Source of the DNA: Anseranas semipalmata
Lineage: Eukaryota; Chordata; Aves; Anseriformes; Anseranatidae
Direction: 5' to 3'
Assembly: GCA_013399115.1 (NCBI GenBank)
Contig: VXAA01003313.1
Coordinates: 230,527 to 294,526, forward strand
DNA: 64,000 nucleotides
The number at the start of each line of letters is the position of its first letter. Position 1 is the first letter of the stretch. Positions 38,903 through 51,250 of the stretch are shown one piece after another. A program made the translations under genes and the position numbers. Under the pieces are notes generated by a model that did not search any database, had not been told where the DNA came from, and saw only the letters and a program-made list of their open reading frames with translations.

Positions 38903-38909
38903 AAAAAAA
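38873..38909. repeat. (AT)n followed by poly-A
   Basis: About 12 AT units (38873-38897) running straight into 13 A. It forms the Tyr/Ile-rich stretch of a spurious minus-strand frame. Confidence 0.9.
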
Positions 38910-39272
38910 CTTCCAAAAACACTTGATTTAAATAAATTTGCAAAACTGTCAGAAATTATACAACTTTTCTTTAACATCTCTTTTAAGTGGTAAATGCAGT
39001 TTAAATTAACTTGGGGATTGAACACATATCTAAAAATACAGTCTTCCAAGTTTGTTTTATCATCAACTACACAAGAGTTCACCTGGAATACATGCAGCCA
39101 TTTTGACATACAACACTAATCTTTCAGGCTCTAGAGCAACCAAAAATAGAGTGAATTATCAAGTGTCTTTCCTATCCTATTTTTTTCTTCTAGATATTGT
39201 GTATTTTTACTGTCAAAGTTGTCAAATTGCTCTTCTGATACTGATGTGATTATAAATAACAATGTGTACTGT

Positions 39273-39320
39273 AGATATATATAAGAACATATATAGTATA
39301 TATATTAAATATATGTATAG
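39273..39320. repeat. Imperfect TA-rich tract
   Basis: Interrupted TATATA units with single AAG, GT and AAA breaks. Confidence 0.75.
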
Positions 39321-39576
39321 TAATTCTATATTAGAATTACCAATGGACTTGTGTGACAAGCTGCGTTTTTTATCTGAAGAACTTTTAAAGACAAATTGGG
39401 AGAAACATCAGGCATGAGGATTAGCAATGCATAATTAGCAATAAAGATGGCAACAGCTGCTAAAATCCCCAACAAAGACTATTTACATATGAAAGCAGGA
39501 TGCTGGAAGAGAAGCCTATTATTGGATCTACTCACTTTCGATGCTTTCTAGTTTTTAACTTATTTTATATTTAAGT

Positions 39577-39589
39577 ATATACATATATG

Positions 39590-39620
<31 letters not shown>
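39577..39620. repeat. Composite (TA)/(CA)n microsatellite
   Basis: Imperfect TATACATATATG units pass into 13 CA units (39594-39620). The only sizeable CA repeat in the window. Confidence 0.9.
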
Positions 39621-41689
39621 TGTTCACTGTTTTTATTAGCCCAGCCAATGATGCATAGAAATGATGTCTAGAAATGTTTCAGAATGTTTCCTTCAGGTTG
39701 GCACCCATGGAAGTCCTGGCTTTGAGGAAACTCAAAAATGCAAAGTGAAGTGTAATCAGACCTGCTAATCTTTGTCCAATGTGGGGACAGAAGCATGACA
39801 AAACAGGAACTGTCAGATCTTTTTCCCTCCACAATCTGAAATCCAAACATTAAATAACATTCTCCCAAACCTGGGGCCTAAATGGACAAAAAGTTTGGAC
39901 ACTGTTTCCAGTGCATATTCACATCAGTTGTTGCACATAGCCACACTGAGAAAGATATGTTACCATCGTGAAACCAGATCTTCTCACAGTAGTATGATCT
40001 TACAGACCTGGGCAGACTTCCAAGTCTTTGGAGTACTGGTTTGGTTGGGAAATGCTTCCAAAAATGAGAAGCTTATCTGAAACTCATCCAGGTCACAGTA
40101 TGACTGGGCCAGAAATGTTTGCCATTACATCTGCAGCTCTTGGGCCTTTGGTACCTGGTGCCATGCTGCAACAGCAGTGTTCCACCTGACTGTATATTTG
40201 CAGTTGCAGTGAGGGGCATAGCTCCACAACGTTAACACAAGGAAGTTTACCACAAACTAGACAGTATTTGTGAATTACCCTCTCTGCAAAGCCTTTGCCA
40301 CAAGGCTAGATCATGAATTACAAGCACATAGTGCTAGCCCACTGTATGTTACAAAAGGGGTTGGATGGGGAGCTCACACTTCTGAGTAACTTAACATAGT
40401 GGACAGTTCTAGGATTCACGTGGTGCTTCCTCATCCAGATGACAGTGCTATTCTACACAAAGACAGGCATATGATGCATACATAAATGATACCTCAACAC
40501 TGATCACTTTAAGGGTAAATACAAATATCAACCAAGAGCAAGAACCTCCGTGAAAGAATTCAGGTTGTAAACTCTAACCACACTTTGTGGTGGTTTGGTT
40601 TCACATCTCTGCCTCTCCATTTCTTTCTGGGTCGTGATGCCCCCTGAATCACACATGTCCTGCTGAACTACTACAGTACCTCTAAAAGCACAGAAGAAAC
40701 AGAGCTGCTAATCGTCAGTTAAAATATGGTGCAGAAGTAGTCACAAGCTAAACAACAAAGCATATCCCAAGTGAGACTGTAGCACATGATTAAAAGGACA
40801 CACACACATTCTCACTGGATATGTTTCAGCTAGGAGAGAAGTAAAACCTGAGCCTGAGACTTGTAAGTTTAGACATACTTGTTAGCTGGGCTTTGCATGT
40901 TTCCAAGAATAGTTCAAGAGTCTGCTTATGGACAAAAAACACAATATTTATTACTGCAGTGAAGCTCATGCCCAAAAGATGAATAAATATTTCATCCAAA
41001 GAGTATTAGTTTAGTAGATAGTTCTGCAAACACACCGAGAAGTCCTGCAAACAGATCCTTTTTTATGAGTTTGTTTACTCTTTCCTGTGCATAACACCTC
41101 AGATAAATCCACATACCAAGTGGAGATGGACCTAGAATAAATCTCTATATTAAAACTGTTGGAAACAATCAACTCCTGACTATGACTGCCAAAGCATTCA
41201 AGAGCTCTACTAAGTAGTTCTGGGTGTTACTGAACTTTCACAGAAATCATTTTGATGCATCCAGATATCTCTCCGCTTAGCTCAATTTTGGATAAATTCA
41301 GAGTTGCACGATTTCGCCGGTACACTGCTTTTCCTTCAGTGGGACACAGTGGCATACCCACTAACTAACTTAAATTCTAAAGCAACATTGGCTCCTTTGA
41401 GCAAAGCAAAAAGATTATTTGTATTTCAGACATTTTCCACATTTCAAGGAAGCAATGTCCCACAGCAAAAAATATACCTCATCATGAGCACAAGAACTGA
41501 GCAGAGAGCAATGTTGCACGCTAAGTAACACTTTACGGTTGTTAGCTAAGTACATGTCAACTGATTTTTAAAACTCGGATATTTTACAAAAAATGTTTGT
41601 AAAGAAATATTATTTGCCTATCTATTACAAACTTCTATGTAGGATATCATGTAGGTATTTCTGGAACCCTTATTGCAGTGACTGCTGTT

Positions 41690-41960
41690 TATCTACACTG
41701 CCCCTTTGGGGCAGATGCAGCAGCTGGCCCAATTGAGAAGACAGAGCGCCACAGCCCCTGGCTGCGGGAGCAGGGTGTGGGGCCAACGGCTGCAGAAGCA
41801 GCTGCCCGTTCTGCCTGGTTGGGCAGTGCTCGTACCTCCCTTCTGTGCCATGCTACCAGGGCCGGATTCTGAGCAAGTCACCACCTGGTTTTGAGGGGCA
41901 CATCCTGATGCTGTGAGAGGCTCTCTCCCCTTCACCCAGACATCTCTGGAACATTTCCTG
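41690..41960. other. GC-rich patch with few CpGs
   Basis: About 270 bases clearly richer in G and C than the surroundings but with only a handful of CpGs, so it is not an island like 29252-29540. It includes a perfect 7-bp hairpin, CTGCCCC-TTT-GGGGCAG at 41698-41714. Short frames on both strands are not recognisable. It may be an old repeat or a decayed promoter. Confidence 0.4.
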
Positions 41961-42050
41961 TAGAAGTTAGTGCCCAGAGCCTAGAAGACGCTGACCTATT
42001 CATCATAGCCAGTGGCATGAGGGGGCTTTCCTTCCTTACCACAGGAAAAG

Positions 42051-42065
42051 AAAAAAAAAAAAAAA
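42051..42065. repeat. Poly-A run (15)
   Basis: Fifteen A in a row after GAAAAG. Confidence 0.9.
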
Positions 42066-44115
42066 TTGTTCTAGAGAAGAAGGATAAAAGGCCCTACACG
42101 TTACCACTACAGTTAAACTTTGCTTCCAGAGACAATTCTTAGCTCAATGTCTATATTTAGGTGTCTGACAAAATTACTGATTACTTTTAATATTTTATCT
42201 ATCCATTTCTTCTCTATCTTCCATTTATCTTCCTACCTTAATATGCTATAATTTCATTTCAGTTTTTATATACATTTGTAGCAGCTGTTGGGTTCATTGT
42301 GGTCGGCATGTCAGAAGGCCAGAGCTCAATACTACATTCCGGATTTTAGCACTGGAAGAAAAGAAATGAAAGCCTAAGATTCAAACAGAATTGAGTGTTA
42401 TCTTTTTCTTAAAGCAGTCCATGGTTCAGCTGAGGTTATGAGCAGTATACCCTCATACCATATATGAATCAAGCCTAAATATAACTGTATACTTACTCTT
42501 TGATTGTTATCTCAGATTTTGTTATCAAGTCAATATAGAACTTCCTTTCCTACCTCCAGTTGCTGAGATCCTCCACTAACTGCCATATGGGTTCTCACTT
42601 CCTTCATGTCTCATAATTACAACACATACATGGCTAGGTTTGTTTGCTATGCTAGCTCATTTAATTTTACCTGATCATTGCCAAATCAAACACCACTTTT
42701 ATTCACACAAAGTTAAAAGAGTGACACGAATGAAAGAGGGAAAAAAACAGTTTTACTCACTTTGGTTTTGCATTTTATATAAAGTTTATATTTTTGCATA
42801 GTTTTGCACGTTTAGCAGTGATCTTACTTTTAAACTATCTCAAAACAAGACTTGTTCAATGCAGTTTGAAATAGAATTGAAAAATCATTGAAGCAATTTG
42901 TTCTTTGATTGAAGAGAAACATTTCTGAAATCACATTGTTAACAAGAGGTGACTCAGAGAACTTCATTCCTAAATATTTGGGAGGCAGGACTGGGAATGT
43001 ATTTCACATTTACCAGACGCTTCAGTGATTATTCAGCACAGGCAGTATTTAAATAGCACCAAAACAAAAGCAGTAAATCATCTCCATTATGACTGGCACT
43101 GCTTCAGCAGACTAGATCAATTCTTGGAAAGACAGTCAGGCTTACAAACTCAGTTGTACAGCCTTGGAGCTAAGAAAGATTTATGGAGAGAGCCTGCAAG
43201 CCACCTACTTCTTGTGCTTTGAGTATCAACACTAGAGAACAGAGAATTAATTCCAAAACCACAGCATCATGTTTACACACAGAATACTGCTCATGTCACG
43301 TTCTGGAGACTAGCTTCAAATTGCTTCATCACCATCACATATACAATTTGGGTTTTTAATTTGATTTGCAGTATGCATATACACTCTCCTGTACATCTCA
43401 GAAAAAATCAGCTGCCGCGCTAACATGGAAGCAAAGCATGTTTGGCCCAAACGCATGAAATATAATTCATTATTACAAACAAATGTTCTCCTCTTGCCTT
43501 TTCTTGGCAGCATGCATCCAAGCACCTGGACAGCTGGTGCTCCTGCTTTCTACCTAACTGTTGTGGTGGAGCCTTGGAGAATCACAAACTGCCTCTACCT
43601 TTTTAGTATGTTCCAGCAGTAACCCAGGTTTTCATGGATTTTTATAGTAGTTCAGTGAACTTGCCCTCGAGGCAAAATGATGCCCAATCTGGCCTTGTCG
43701 TTTTCATCATTTCAGGAACTGTGTCATTGTAAAAGGTCAGTTCTCACACAGACTAATCTTTTAAACAGTTCCCTGAGGCATTAATATTTCTTGTGGGCTG
43801 TTAAATACTTGGAACACAACCCAACATATGGTCATTAGTAACAGGTGATGACCAGATATGCCTGGGGACATAAAAGTTCCCATACTATCCACCAGAAAAT
43901 ACTGTACCGTGTATCAAGTAGTCAGTACTATTTGCAGTGCTTTCTCCCAGGCTTTTTTGTTCTTTGCATATTTCTCTCTTTAAGCTCCAAAGAGTGATTA
44001 TTGGGGGTAAATTGAATTCAAATCCATATTTTGTTCAGAAAGCTTAGTGTGTTTGATGACTTTAGTACTTACCATGATAATAGTACTGTTGTCAGTATTA
44101 CTGTACCAGCTCTTT

Positions 44116-44197
44116 AAAAATATTTAAACATAAATTTATATATATATACACAAAATATAGAAATATACAAATATAAGATATACAAATATATAAAAAC
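44116..44197. repeat. AT-rich low-complexity tract
   Basis: TATATATATA core followed by three imperfect copies of an ATACAAATATA phrase. Confidence 0.75.
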
Positions 44198-44865
44198 AAA
44201 TTATTGTCAAAATACAACCAAAAACCAAGAATTGTATACCAAAGCAACATTGTATTTTAACATTTGTATCTTGACATAGTGATTAAAACTATAGTAAGAA
44301 TATGCAAGACATTTAAAAGCACAAGGAAAATAATTCCACTTCCAGTTAAAGCAAGCGCTTCATAGTAATGACTGTCATATTTACTTATTCTAAAGTGAAG
44401 CAAGATAGATTTTTGTCTTGCATGAATAATAATAAAATGCTATATATTTCACCTCGCATTCACACTAAGTGACATATTTCTAAAACTAGGGAGATATTTT
44501 CTTGTTATATCACTGATAATGTCTAAAAAATACACTTTTTAAATAAAAACTGCTTGTTTCTGCAAGTAAATAATAAACATGAGATGATTTAGAAATCTGC
44601 TTCTCAGCAATTTTTCGTACTGAAAAGCACATTAATATTGGCAAAGTGGTAATCAGCTTTTATGAGAATCCAGATACTGGCTCTATACTGAAAGAGGATT
44701 CTTTAAGTGAGATGAAATAGGGGCTATATCAAATAAGTAGTCAGAGGCATTATCAAGTTAATTCACGTGATAAGAGCATCCTTTCTAGCACTGGTACAAT
44801 TACCTCAAAACTGATGATGGGGAGGCAATCAAAAGCTGCCTAGATGAATCTGCTTCTTTCTGCAG

Positions 44866-44972
44866 ATTGACAAGATTTGTCGGCATCCTGTGGAAAAACA
44901 AGATATGCAAGGAGGAAGCTGGAGATGCATGGCACTGTGCTGATCCATAAATCCAAATCCCACCTGAAACAG
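44866..44972 (+). ncRNA. Possible non-coding exon
   Basis: 107 bases bounded by a good acceptor-like sequence (TGCTTCTTTCTGCAG, ending 44865) and a near-consensus donor (CAG|GTAAGG, intron from 44973). All three frames contain a stop, so if it is an exon it belongs to a non-coding transcript or a UTR. Such pairs occur by chance in 64 kb, hence low confidence. Confidence 0.2.
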
Positions 44973-45612
44973 GTAAGGGACACATTACTACTTCTCCCAG
45001 TAGTCAACAGCAGACAAGTTTGTAGATTCCTTGGTCCCATGTAGACGGGCAAGAAAGGATTCTATTTTCTTACCAAGTCCTTCCACTAAGGCAAAGGAAC
45101 CTCATCTGGTGTTATTTTTACCCAGATTTCTCCCTGTTTTTTTTCACTGCTCAGACCTACATCTCTAAACAAGGTGTAGAGTGTTACAACTAAGCCTGAG
45201 GGTGCATGGGGACTCTTAGTTCCTTGTGTCTGCAGGTAATACTCCAGTAACATAAATGTAATAAATCCTAAGGCAATCTTTCCCAATTTCAGGTGTTCTT
45301 GATGATACAGGTCCATATGGCAGCCCATGTACCATCCCTTGCTTGAGGCAGCTTAAGAATCCAAACACAATGATCTCATTGACCGTGGAATGGAAAAAGT
45401 CTGGCTCTCTCATCCACACCAATTAAGAAGAGGTCTCATGACAACCTGGGTCTGATTTCACAAATCTTTTGCACTCAGAGCTTCAGCTGAAATCAACAGT
45501 AGCAAAGGTAACTCAACATTTTTCATGTTACACCTTTCTTGTAAAGATTTATAGCAACTATTTCCTTTTATTTCTCATTTTTCCCCAATATGTTTTTATA
45601 CTCCCAGAACAA

Positions 45613-45677
45613 ACAAAGACCCCCCGCAAAAAAAAAAAAAGAAAAAAAAAAAAGTCCAACCCTTTTTTCTTTTTTTT
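45613..45677. repeat. Left copy of the gap-flanking duplication
   Basis: Begins ACAAAGACCCCCCG, followed by two A runs split by a G, then GTCCAACC and a T run. The same order recurs at 45764-45830 with small changes. It is either a true tandem repeat with the gap inside, or one locus assembled twice at a contig end. Confidence 0.75.
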
Positions 45678-45751
45678 NNNNNNNNNNNNNNNNNNNNNNN
45701 NNNNNNNNNNNNNNNNNNNNNNNNNNNNNNNNNNNNNNNNNNNNNNNNNNN
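45678..45751. other. Assembly gap of 74 N
   Basis: A 74-base run of N bounded on the left by a T run and on the right by CCCCC plus an A run. The left flank (45613-45677) and right flank (45764-45830) are near copies of one another, so the sequence next to the gap is suspect. Lys-rich or Phe-rich frames here are artefacts of A and T runs. Confidence 0.95.
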
Positions 45752-45763
45752 CCCCCAAAAAAA

Positions 45764-45830
45764 ACAAAGCCCCCCCGAAAAAAAAAAAAAAGACAAAAAA
45801 AAAAGTCCAACACTTTTTTCCTTTTTTTTC
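45764..45830. repeat. Right copy of the gap-flanking duplication
   Basis: Begins ACAAAGCCCCCCCG, then A runs split by GAC, then GTCCAACA and a T run. It mirrors 45613-45677 across the gap. Confidence 0.75.
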
Positions 45831-45880
45831 CTCCCTCTTTTTTTTCTTCTATGGGAATCTTCTTCATGATATCTCAAGTG

Positions 45881-45926
45881 ATAAGAACATTGCAAAAAGC
45901 CAAATAAGAACATTTCAAAAAGCCAA
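45881..45926. repeat. 23-bp tandem duplication
   Basis: Two units, 45881-45903 and 45904-45926. Both start ATAAGAACATT, end CAAAAAGCCAA, and differ at one base (G/T). A shorter partial AAAAGCCAAAA follows. Likely a small VNTR. Confidence 0.7.
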
Positions 45927-46108
45927 AAAGCCAAAATTTTTATTTATATAAAAGCTATTTAAATGTGTCTACAATTTTAAATGATGGGATAAACTGGTAT
46001 TTTATGATTCTGAAAATAATAATAAAAAAGAATATTGTGAATGTTCAATTGACAGTTAATCCTACCCATTTGGTATGAAACACCATACTGATACAAAACT
46101 TAGCTCCC

Positions 46109-46186
46109 CCTTTTTTTTTTTAACTTTGGGTATTTTTTTTGGTTGGTTTGGGTGGTTTTTTGTTGTTTCTTTCTTTGCTTGTTTTT
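46109..46186. repeat. T/G-rich low-complexity tract
   Basis: T runs broken by GG and GGTTGG phrases; on the minus strand it is A/C-rich like the AAAC tracts. Confidence 0.7.
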
Positions 46187-46839
46187 AAAGAGCTACCTAC
46201 ATGTAACTCAGAAGTAGAATCTAGGCCCATTCTTCTGCTGTCTTTGGTAATCTTTATTCTTGCTGAGGTTTCTGTCATCCTCAGTGTACATTTCATGCTC
46301 TGTTCTCCCTGAGCACTGACTGCAGAACTGCAGCTGTTCTGCAAGTAGGACACGGTCTCTGTATCTTTACTTCTAACAGAAGACAAATTTTGATACTTCA
46401 CCTGATATGGTATGCGATTAAAATAGTCCTACTCACTCTTACAATGAGCCTAGATAACATCCATAATTGCCTGTTAAATTACTCCTTTATCACAAGAAGC
46501 AAGCTCCCCAGGATCTTCAAACATTGTTTATTAAACTCTTAAATTTTAATTAGTATTATTAATATTAGACCATCAGATCATGTACATACTCAGATAACTT
46601 AGAAAGCAGCAACTGAAAACTAACGCTAGATAACCCTCTGTACAGAAACATACATATGTATGCTAGGAATCAGAAGACAGAAGCCCCGAGCTGCCAGTCC
46701 AAACCCCAGGTGCACTTCTGACATGAAAAGGTTACAATGCATAGCCACTTGGCTGTAACACAAATAACTTTGCCTCAGCGCAGCAACTGAAGTGAATGAA
46801 AGACTCTGTGTATGTGTGGGGAACATAAATGTGATATTA

Positions 46840-47260
46840 ATTATTAATTTTGACAAGTCTGAATACCTTAATAATGTATTATTTTAAGCTGCAGGCTTTT
46901 TAAAAAGCCATTGAGGCTAAAACAAGCTGACTTTGCGGCTTGGACTCTCATTCCTCAGTATATACCAAAAAGCACTGTGACAACAAAATGGGTTGTGACA
47001 GACTTTGGCGAGAGTGGTCTTATTTTGTATATTTAATAAAGGGTTGACAAATATGATGTTTAGAGTGCAAGGTTTGGAATATATCAGTCAGAAAACACTA
47101 TGTCTTAACCAACTTGTCAAGACACACAGGGCGCTTTAAATTAATACTTGCACAAACTGACTCATTTATTGACTTCCTCCTACTTTAGTACTTTGTAGTA
47201 GTGTGATACAGGTGCAGGTGACATTATTTATTTAATAAAAATGTAGTATTTGTGCAGCAA
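46840..47260. other. Possible conserved non-coding element
   Basis: Unique, repeat-free sequence with mixed composition, several CpGs preserved in an AT-rich setting and motifs such as CAGGTGCAGGTG near 47210. Inference from texture only. Confidence 0.22.
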
Positions 47261-48203
47261 AATGTACCATGTACTAATCCTACTAGATTCTGCAAACTTC
47301 AGCAGATGGGAACTATGATAGATTTCTACCATGTATTTAAGTGGAACTTTATGATAAGAATTTCAGAAGCGCTCAGGATGCTTCACTTTTGACACCACCT
47401 GCAAGGACCACTTTAAAGCACTTCCCACTAACAAATCCCAGAGCATTTTACATGTTAACCAGGGAAAACATCATAACATTCCCATAAGCTATGTATGACT
47501 ATCTTAAGTAAGCAGTTTTGAGAAAAAGAGGATTCATAAACTTAGGCACGAAAAAGTTCTCCAATGCTCCCTCTCCCAGTGCAGTTCATTGTACTTCCCC
47601 TGCAAGACCAGCTGTTAGGTAGAACCATAGGCTTTATCTGAAACTGGCAGGGAGTTGAAAGTCAAGAACTAAATATAGCACTGAAGTAATAATGGACATA
47701 TTTTAAAAGTGAAATCAAGTTGTTTTTTCCTATCATCCTATACAACTACAGAAAGTTTTGCAAATTTGATTAATCATGCTTATTCATGTTATAATTTCTA
47801 ATATTTTTTAAGTTATGTATACAATGAAGCTGAGACTGAAGTTTCTAACCTCCAGTGCTACAGAGTGAACAGTAAGAGTACAGAGAAGCTTTAAAAACAC
47901 AGCCTAAATAAAAATCACCACCAAAGCAATTATCATTTCATTAAATTGTGTGATTCTTTTCAAGCAGTTTCACAATTTCTGGAGGCTTGATTCCTGATTT
48001 TGAAACAGGATTGACAGTTTTATAACCAAAAGGAAATACAATCAGGTAACATGTACGAAGTCACGCAGTTCAGAAATTCAATCCCAGATACACAGAGATG
48101 TTTTCATGAACTTGATATCTGACTAGAAATGGAAAGAGATACTTAGGGTCGGAGGAAACAGAAGGGAAAACAAATTCTCTTCCTTCTTAATTCTACCACT
48201 GCC

Positions 48204-48205
<2 letters not shown>

Positions 48206-48261
<56 letters not shown>
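48206..48261. repeat. Run of 56 A
   Basis: An uninterrupted A homopolymer. No AATAAA or ATTAAA signal was seen in the roughly 30 bases before it, so I do not call it the tail of a retrocopy, though that remains possible. Homopolymers this long are unreliable in assemblies. Confidence 0.95.
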
Positions 48262-48263
<2 letters not shown>

Positions 48264-48267
48264 ACAC

Positions 48268-48307
48268 CTCAAGTTGGTGTACAACCTCTCAAGTCGGTGT
48301 ACAACCT
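48268..48307. repeat. 20-bp tandem duplication after the A run
   Basis: Two units of 20 bases, 48268-48287 and 48288-48307, each starting CTCAAGT and ending GGTGTACAACCT. They differ at one position (T/C). Confidence 0.85.
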
Positions 48308-50375
48308 AATGAAGCCTGGTAGCCTGGTTTCCTGTGTGTTTATGTTCTATATTGTTCTGCAACTCTAATTTGCTCCAGTTTCAATTCAACCACTGCTTCC
48401 CAGCAAGTGCCTTAAATCCTCACAGAGCAGCCTAAATTCCCTCCCATCTTCTAACTGTGAGGAGGTAAGAGGCAGCATGTAACACAGCCAGTTCTGAGTA
48501 AGGTACACATTGACTACCCAACCAACACATACAGAGCCACTGCCTAACCAAAAAGCCAACAAAACAGATAGCCCTCGAGCACACATCCATGTCCTTACCA
48601 GGAAGGAGGCCTCCAGTCTCTTCCATCCGCTATCCATCTTCATTCAACTTAAAAGATCCTAGTATTTCTGAGACCTCCCTGCCACTATCAAATTTTGCTG
48701 ACTGTGGCTAATAGCTTCTCAGAAGGTACTGGAACTGGCATGCAGTAGAAATATTGATAAACAGTGTGCTCATGTGGGTCTTGTTTTCGTAGAAAATGGA
48801 TTGAAAAATCAGAAATCAGCAATTTTTCATTGCAGCAAACAGAGATTTTGGAAGGAACTCAAACTTTTTTCAAATCGCTTGTTGCCATGGCCAAAAAAAT
48901 GGCCTGCCTACAAACTAAAGGATGCCTCAAAGACAAGTGCCCCATACTTTCCCTTTGCTTCCTTAATTCTTCATTTTCTCAGCAGTTGCTCTTAAAATCT
49001 TAACAGCAGCGTAACACTTTATTAAGATGACAAAGTCCCTTTTCTTCTGCATAAACAAGGAGCTTGAAACTAAGGATACATACAAATTCTACATCCTTTT
49101 TGTTCCAGTTAGCAAACAATACCGATCTTGCTATAAGCAGGCCCCTGACATACCTGTATATGCTACACAAACACACAGTCATCAGCTCACCTGATGGGAG
49201 CTCACAGAGCTGACTGTCAGAACCACCTTTATATTTTCTCCTCCACCTACTTTTCAATACAAATTTCCAGTTTCACAAGAAATTAATAACATAAATAAAA
49301 AAGAGAAGAAATTCAAGTTACATTCCAATTTTGGTCCTTACGTGAAAGTTTAATTTGGATGATTCTGAAAAGATTACTTAGATGTAAAAAACATTTCCTA
49401 TGCCTATAATAGGAAAGATGGATAACGTAGAATTGAAATGAGCATTATCTTCCTTTATGGGTGGTAGCCAGAGGGTGTTGAAGGCCAGAATGAAACTCAG
49501 ACATGAGATGCATACAAGCACACACACACCTACTGTAAAGCCCGTAAGACAAGGGCTTAGAGCTGGCTTTGTGAAGAGAAGAGATGAGACAGAAGTAACC
49601 TGGATGTTTCTGAGAGGCTCTCTTCCCTCTCCTCAGTCTGTCAGGTCCTCAGGAGTAACAAAGGCAGACTGAATAGTACCACAGGAAGTAAATGAAATAA
49701 ACCTCTCTTCTCCCATTACTGCCAGAAATCAAGGTCAGGGAGGAGGAGGGTATATAAAGTACTGTGTTATGTTTCTGTGATTTAAAGGGATAAAAAGAAT
49801 GTTAAAATGGTGGCAGCTTTAGAACTGCTTTTAAGACGCCCAGAGTCCTGACTGCAGAGCCTAATTCAACCCAGTCTCATAGTCTGTGACCCATCATTCC
49901 TTCTCAGTCCATGCAGCTCCATGACTTTTATCTTCAGCTCCACTATTCCCTTGCTTCATTTCAGAAAATGTGATCTTGATAATGAAAAGTGTTCAGAATT
50001 AGGTCAATATTTCAGTAAGGCTCAAAAGATCCAGAAGTCCCATTTGCACAAACAATCATCTCTAACAAGCTTATTAACTCATCTAGATGCAAGGCAGTGA
50101 GACTCTTTGGCTACTATAAGCACCCTGCCCACAGAAGCAGAGTTCCGCACCATTTATTATTTACTCCTTTACTTCTTAAATTAGTCCACTCTGGTAGCTA
50201 GACAAGACCTTATTTAAAACTTGCTCCCACAAATCCACATTACACTTCTGTCTACACTGACAATTAACCTTAAATCCAATGGCAACTCAGCTATGTTTAG
50301 ACCTAATCACACTTCTCTAACTGATGAAGATGTTGCTCTTTCCCTGCTACATAAAAACTAAGGACCCTATGCTGC

Positions 50376-50484
50376 AAAAACAAAAACAAAAAAAAACAAA
50401 ACAAAAAAACAAAAAACAAACAAACAAACAAACAAAAAAAAACAAAAAAAACTACAAAAAAAAACAAAAACAAACAAAAAAACA
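50376..50484. repeat. (AAAC)n / A-rich tract
   Basis: About 110 bases of A runs broken by single C, with a pure AAAC core near 50415-50435 and one TAC interruption. It may be a decayed tail of a retroelement or a simple slippage product. Confidence 0.9.
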
Positions 50485-50550
50485 ATATGAATATCACTTA
50501 ATTAGCAGGGAGTTGGAGTCAACAGTTATCAACCTATGCATAATGAAAGA

Positions 50551-50590
50551 CAGGAGAAAAGAAAAAAAAAGAAAAGAAAAAAGAAAAATA
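50551..50590. repeat. (AAAAG)n-like purine tract
   Basis: A and G only apart from the edges, GAGAAAAG followed by A runs split by single G. It lies about 65 bases after the AAAC tract. Confidence 0.75.
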
Positions 50591-51250
50591 TCAGTATCAG
50601 AAAATAGTAGTATCAGAAGATCGACACAATATTTATGCTCATTAAATCCTATTTAAGCTCTCTGGATTTTGGTAGCAGACCCATCATTTTTAAATGATGC
50701 AAATTATTCACCGTTTTCTCTAGCTTTGCAAATAGTCTGTTTCAAGGGAAAAATATGTGGAGTTTTGTCAGTCTAATTCCCAGAAGCTGCATTCAGAAGT
50801 CTAGGTAATAATAATATACCAGCTAACCTGTGTGCACATGTATATCTCATTTTCTGTACCTATTTCCTAGTCCTGCTGAAAAATGAGAGTATGAAATGAA
50901 AAGAACAGTTGAAACTCAAGCTGTTAAGACATGAAAATACCATTTCTTAAAGAAAATAAAAGTATCTTTCCAAGTACCCACAATAAGCATTAGCTCTCAA
51001 ATCATCTGAAACAATAAGAGTATTCAATAGGTACAATTATTAGAATCTCCTACACAGTAATTTTCATTAAGCCTAATATTAATTTGATGATAACTAACAT
51101 TACCCATTAAACCTAATATTACACAATAAATGTTACCCAACCCTTCATTATTAAAGCAGAGCTAGCTCTAAATTTCATCCTAAATCCTGTAAGGGCAAGA
51201 ATCTTGATCATATTCTACAAACCACTGATAGCCTCGAGTCTGTAAAACAC

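Larger units (their letters stand above)
33304..41689. other. Unique AT-rich non-coding stretch
   Basis: Between the LTR and 41.7 kb I see only simple repeats and two ancient repeat fragments. 35800-36420 is repeat-free and may include conserved non-coding sequence. Confidence 0.55.
41961..45612. other. Unique non-coding stretch left of the large gap
   Basis: No gene seen except the possible non-coding exon at 44866-44972. Minus-strand frames at 44840-45422 are short and unrecognised. Confidence 0.5.
45927..51250. other. Unique stretch with simple repeats
   Basis: Holds the T/G-rich tract, a possible conserved block, the 56-base A run and the AAAC tract. 47420-47500 has a faint MIR-like look that I do not call. 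Confidence 0.5.

Noticed and set aside
45469..45951. Lys-rich and Phe-rich frames crossing the N gap
   Set aside because: They consist of homopolymer translation and unknown bases.
47420..47500. MIR-like SINE fragment
   Set aside because: Phrases such as AGAGCATTTTACATGTTAACC are suggestive, but too few positions agree. The same holds for TACTATTATCCCCAC near 25000.
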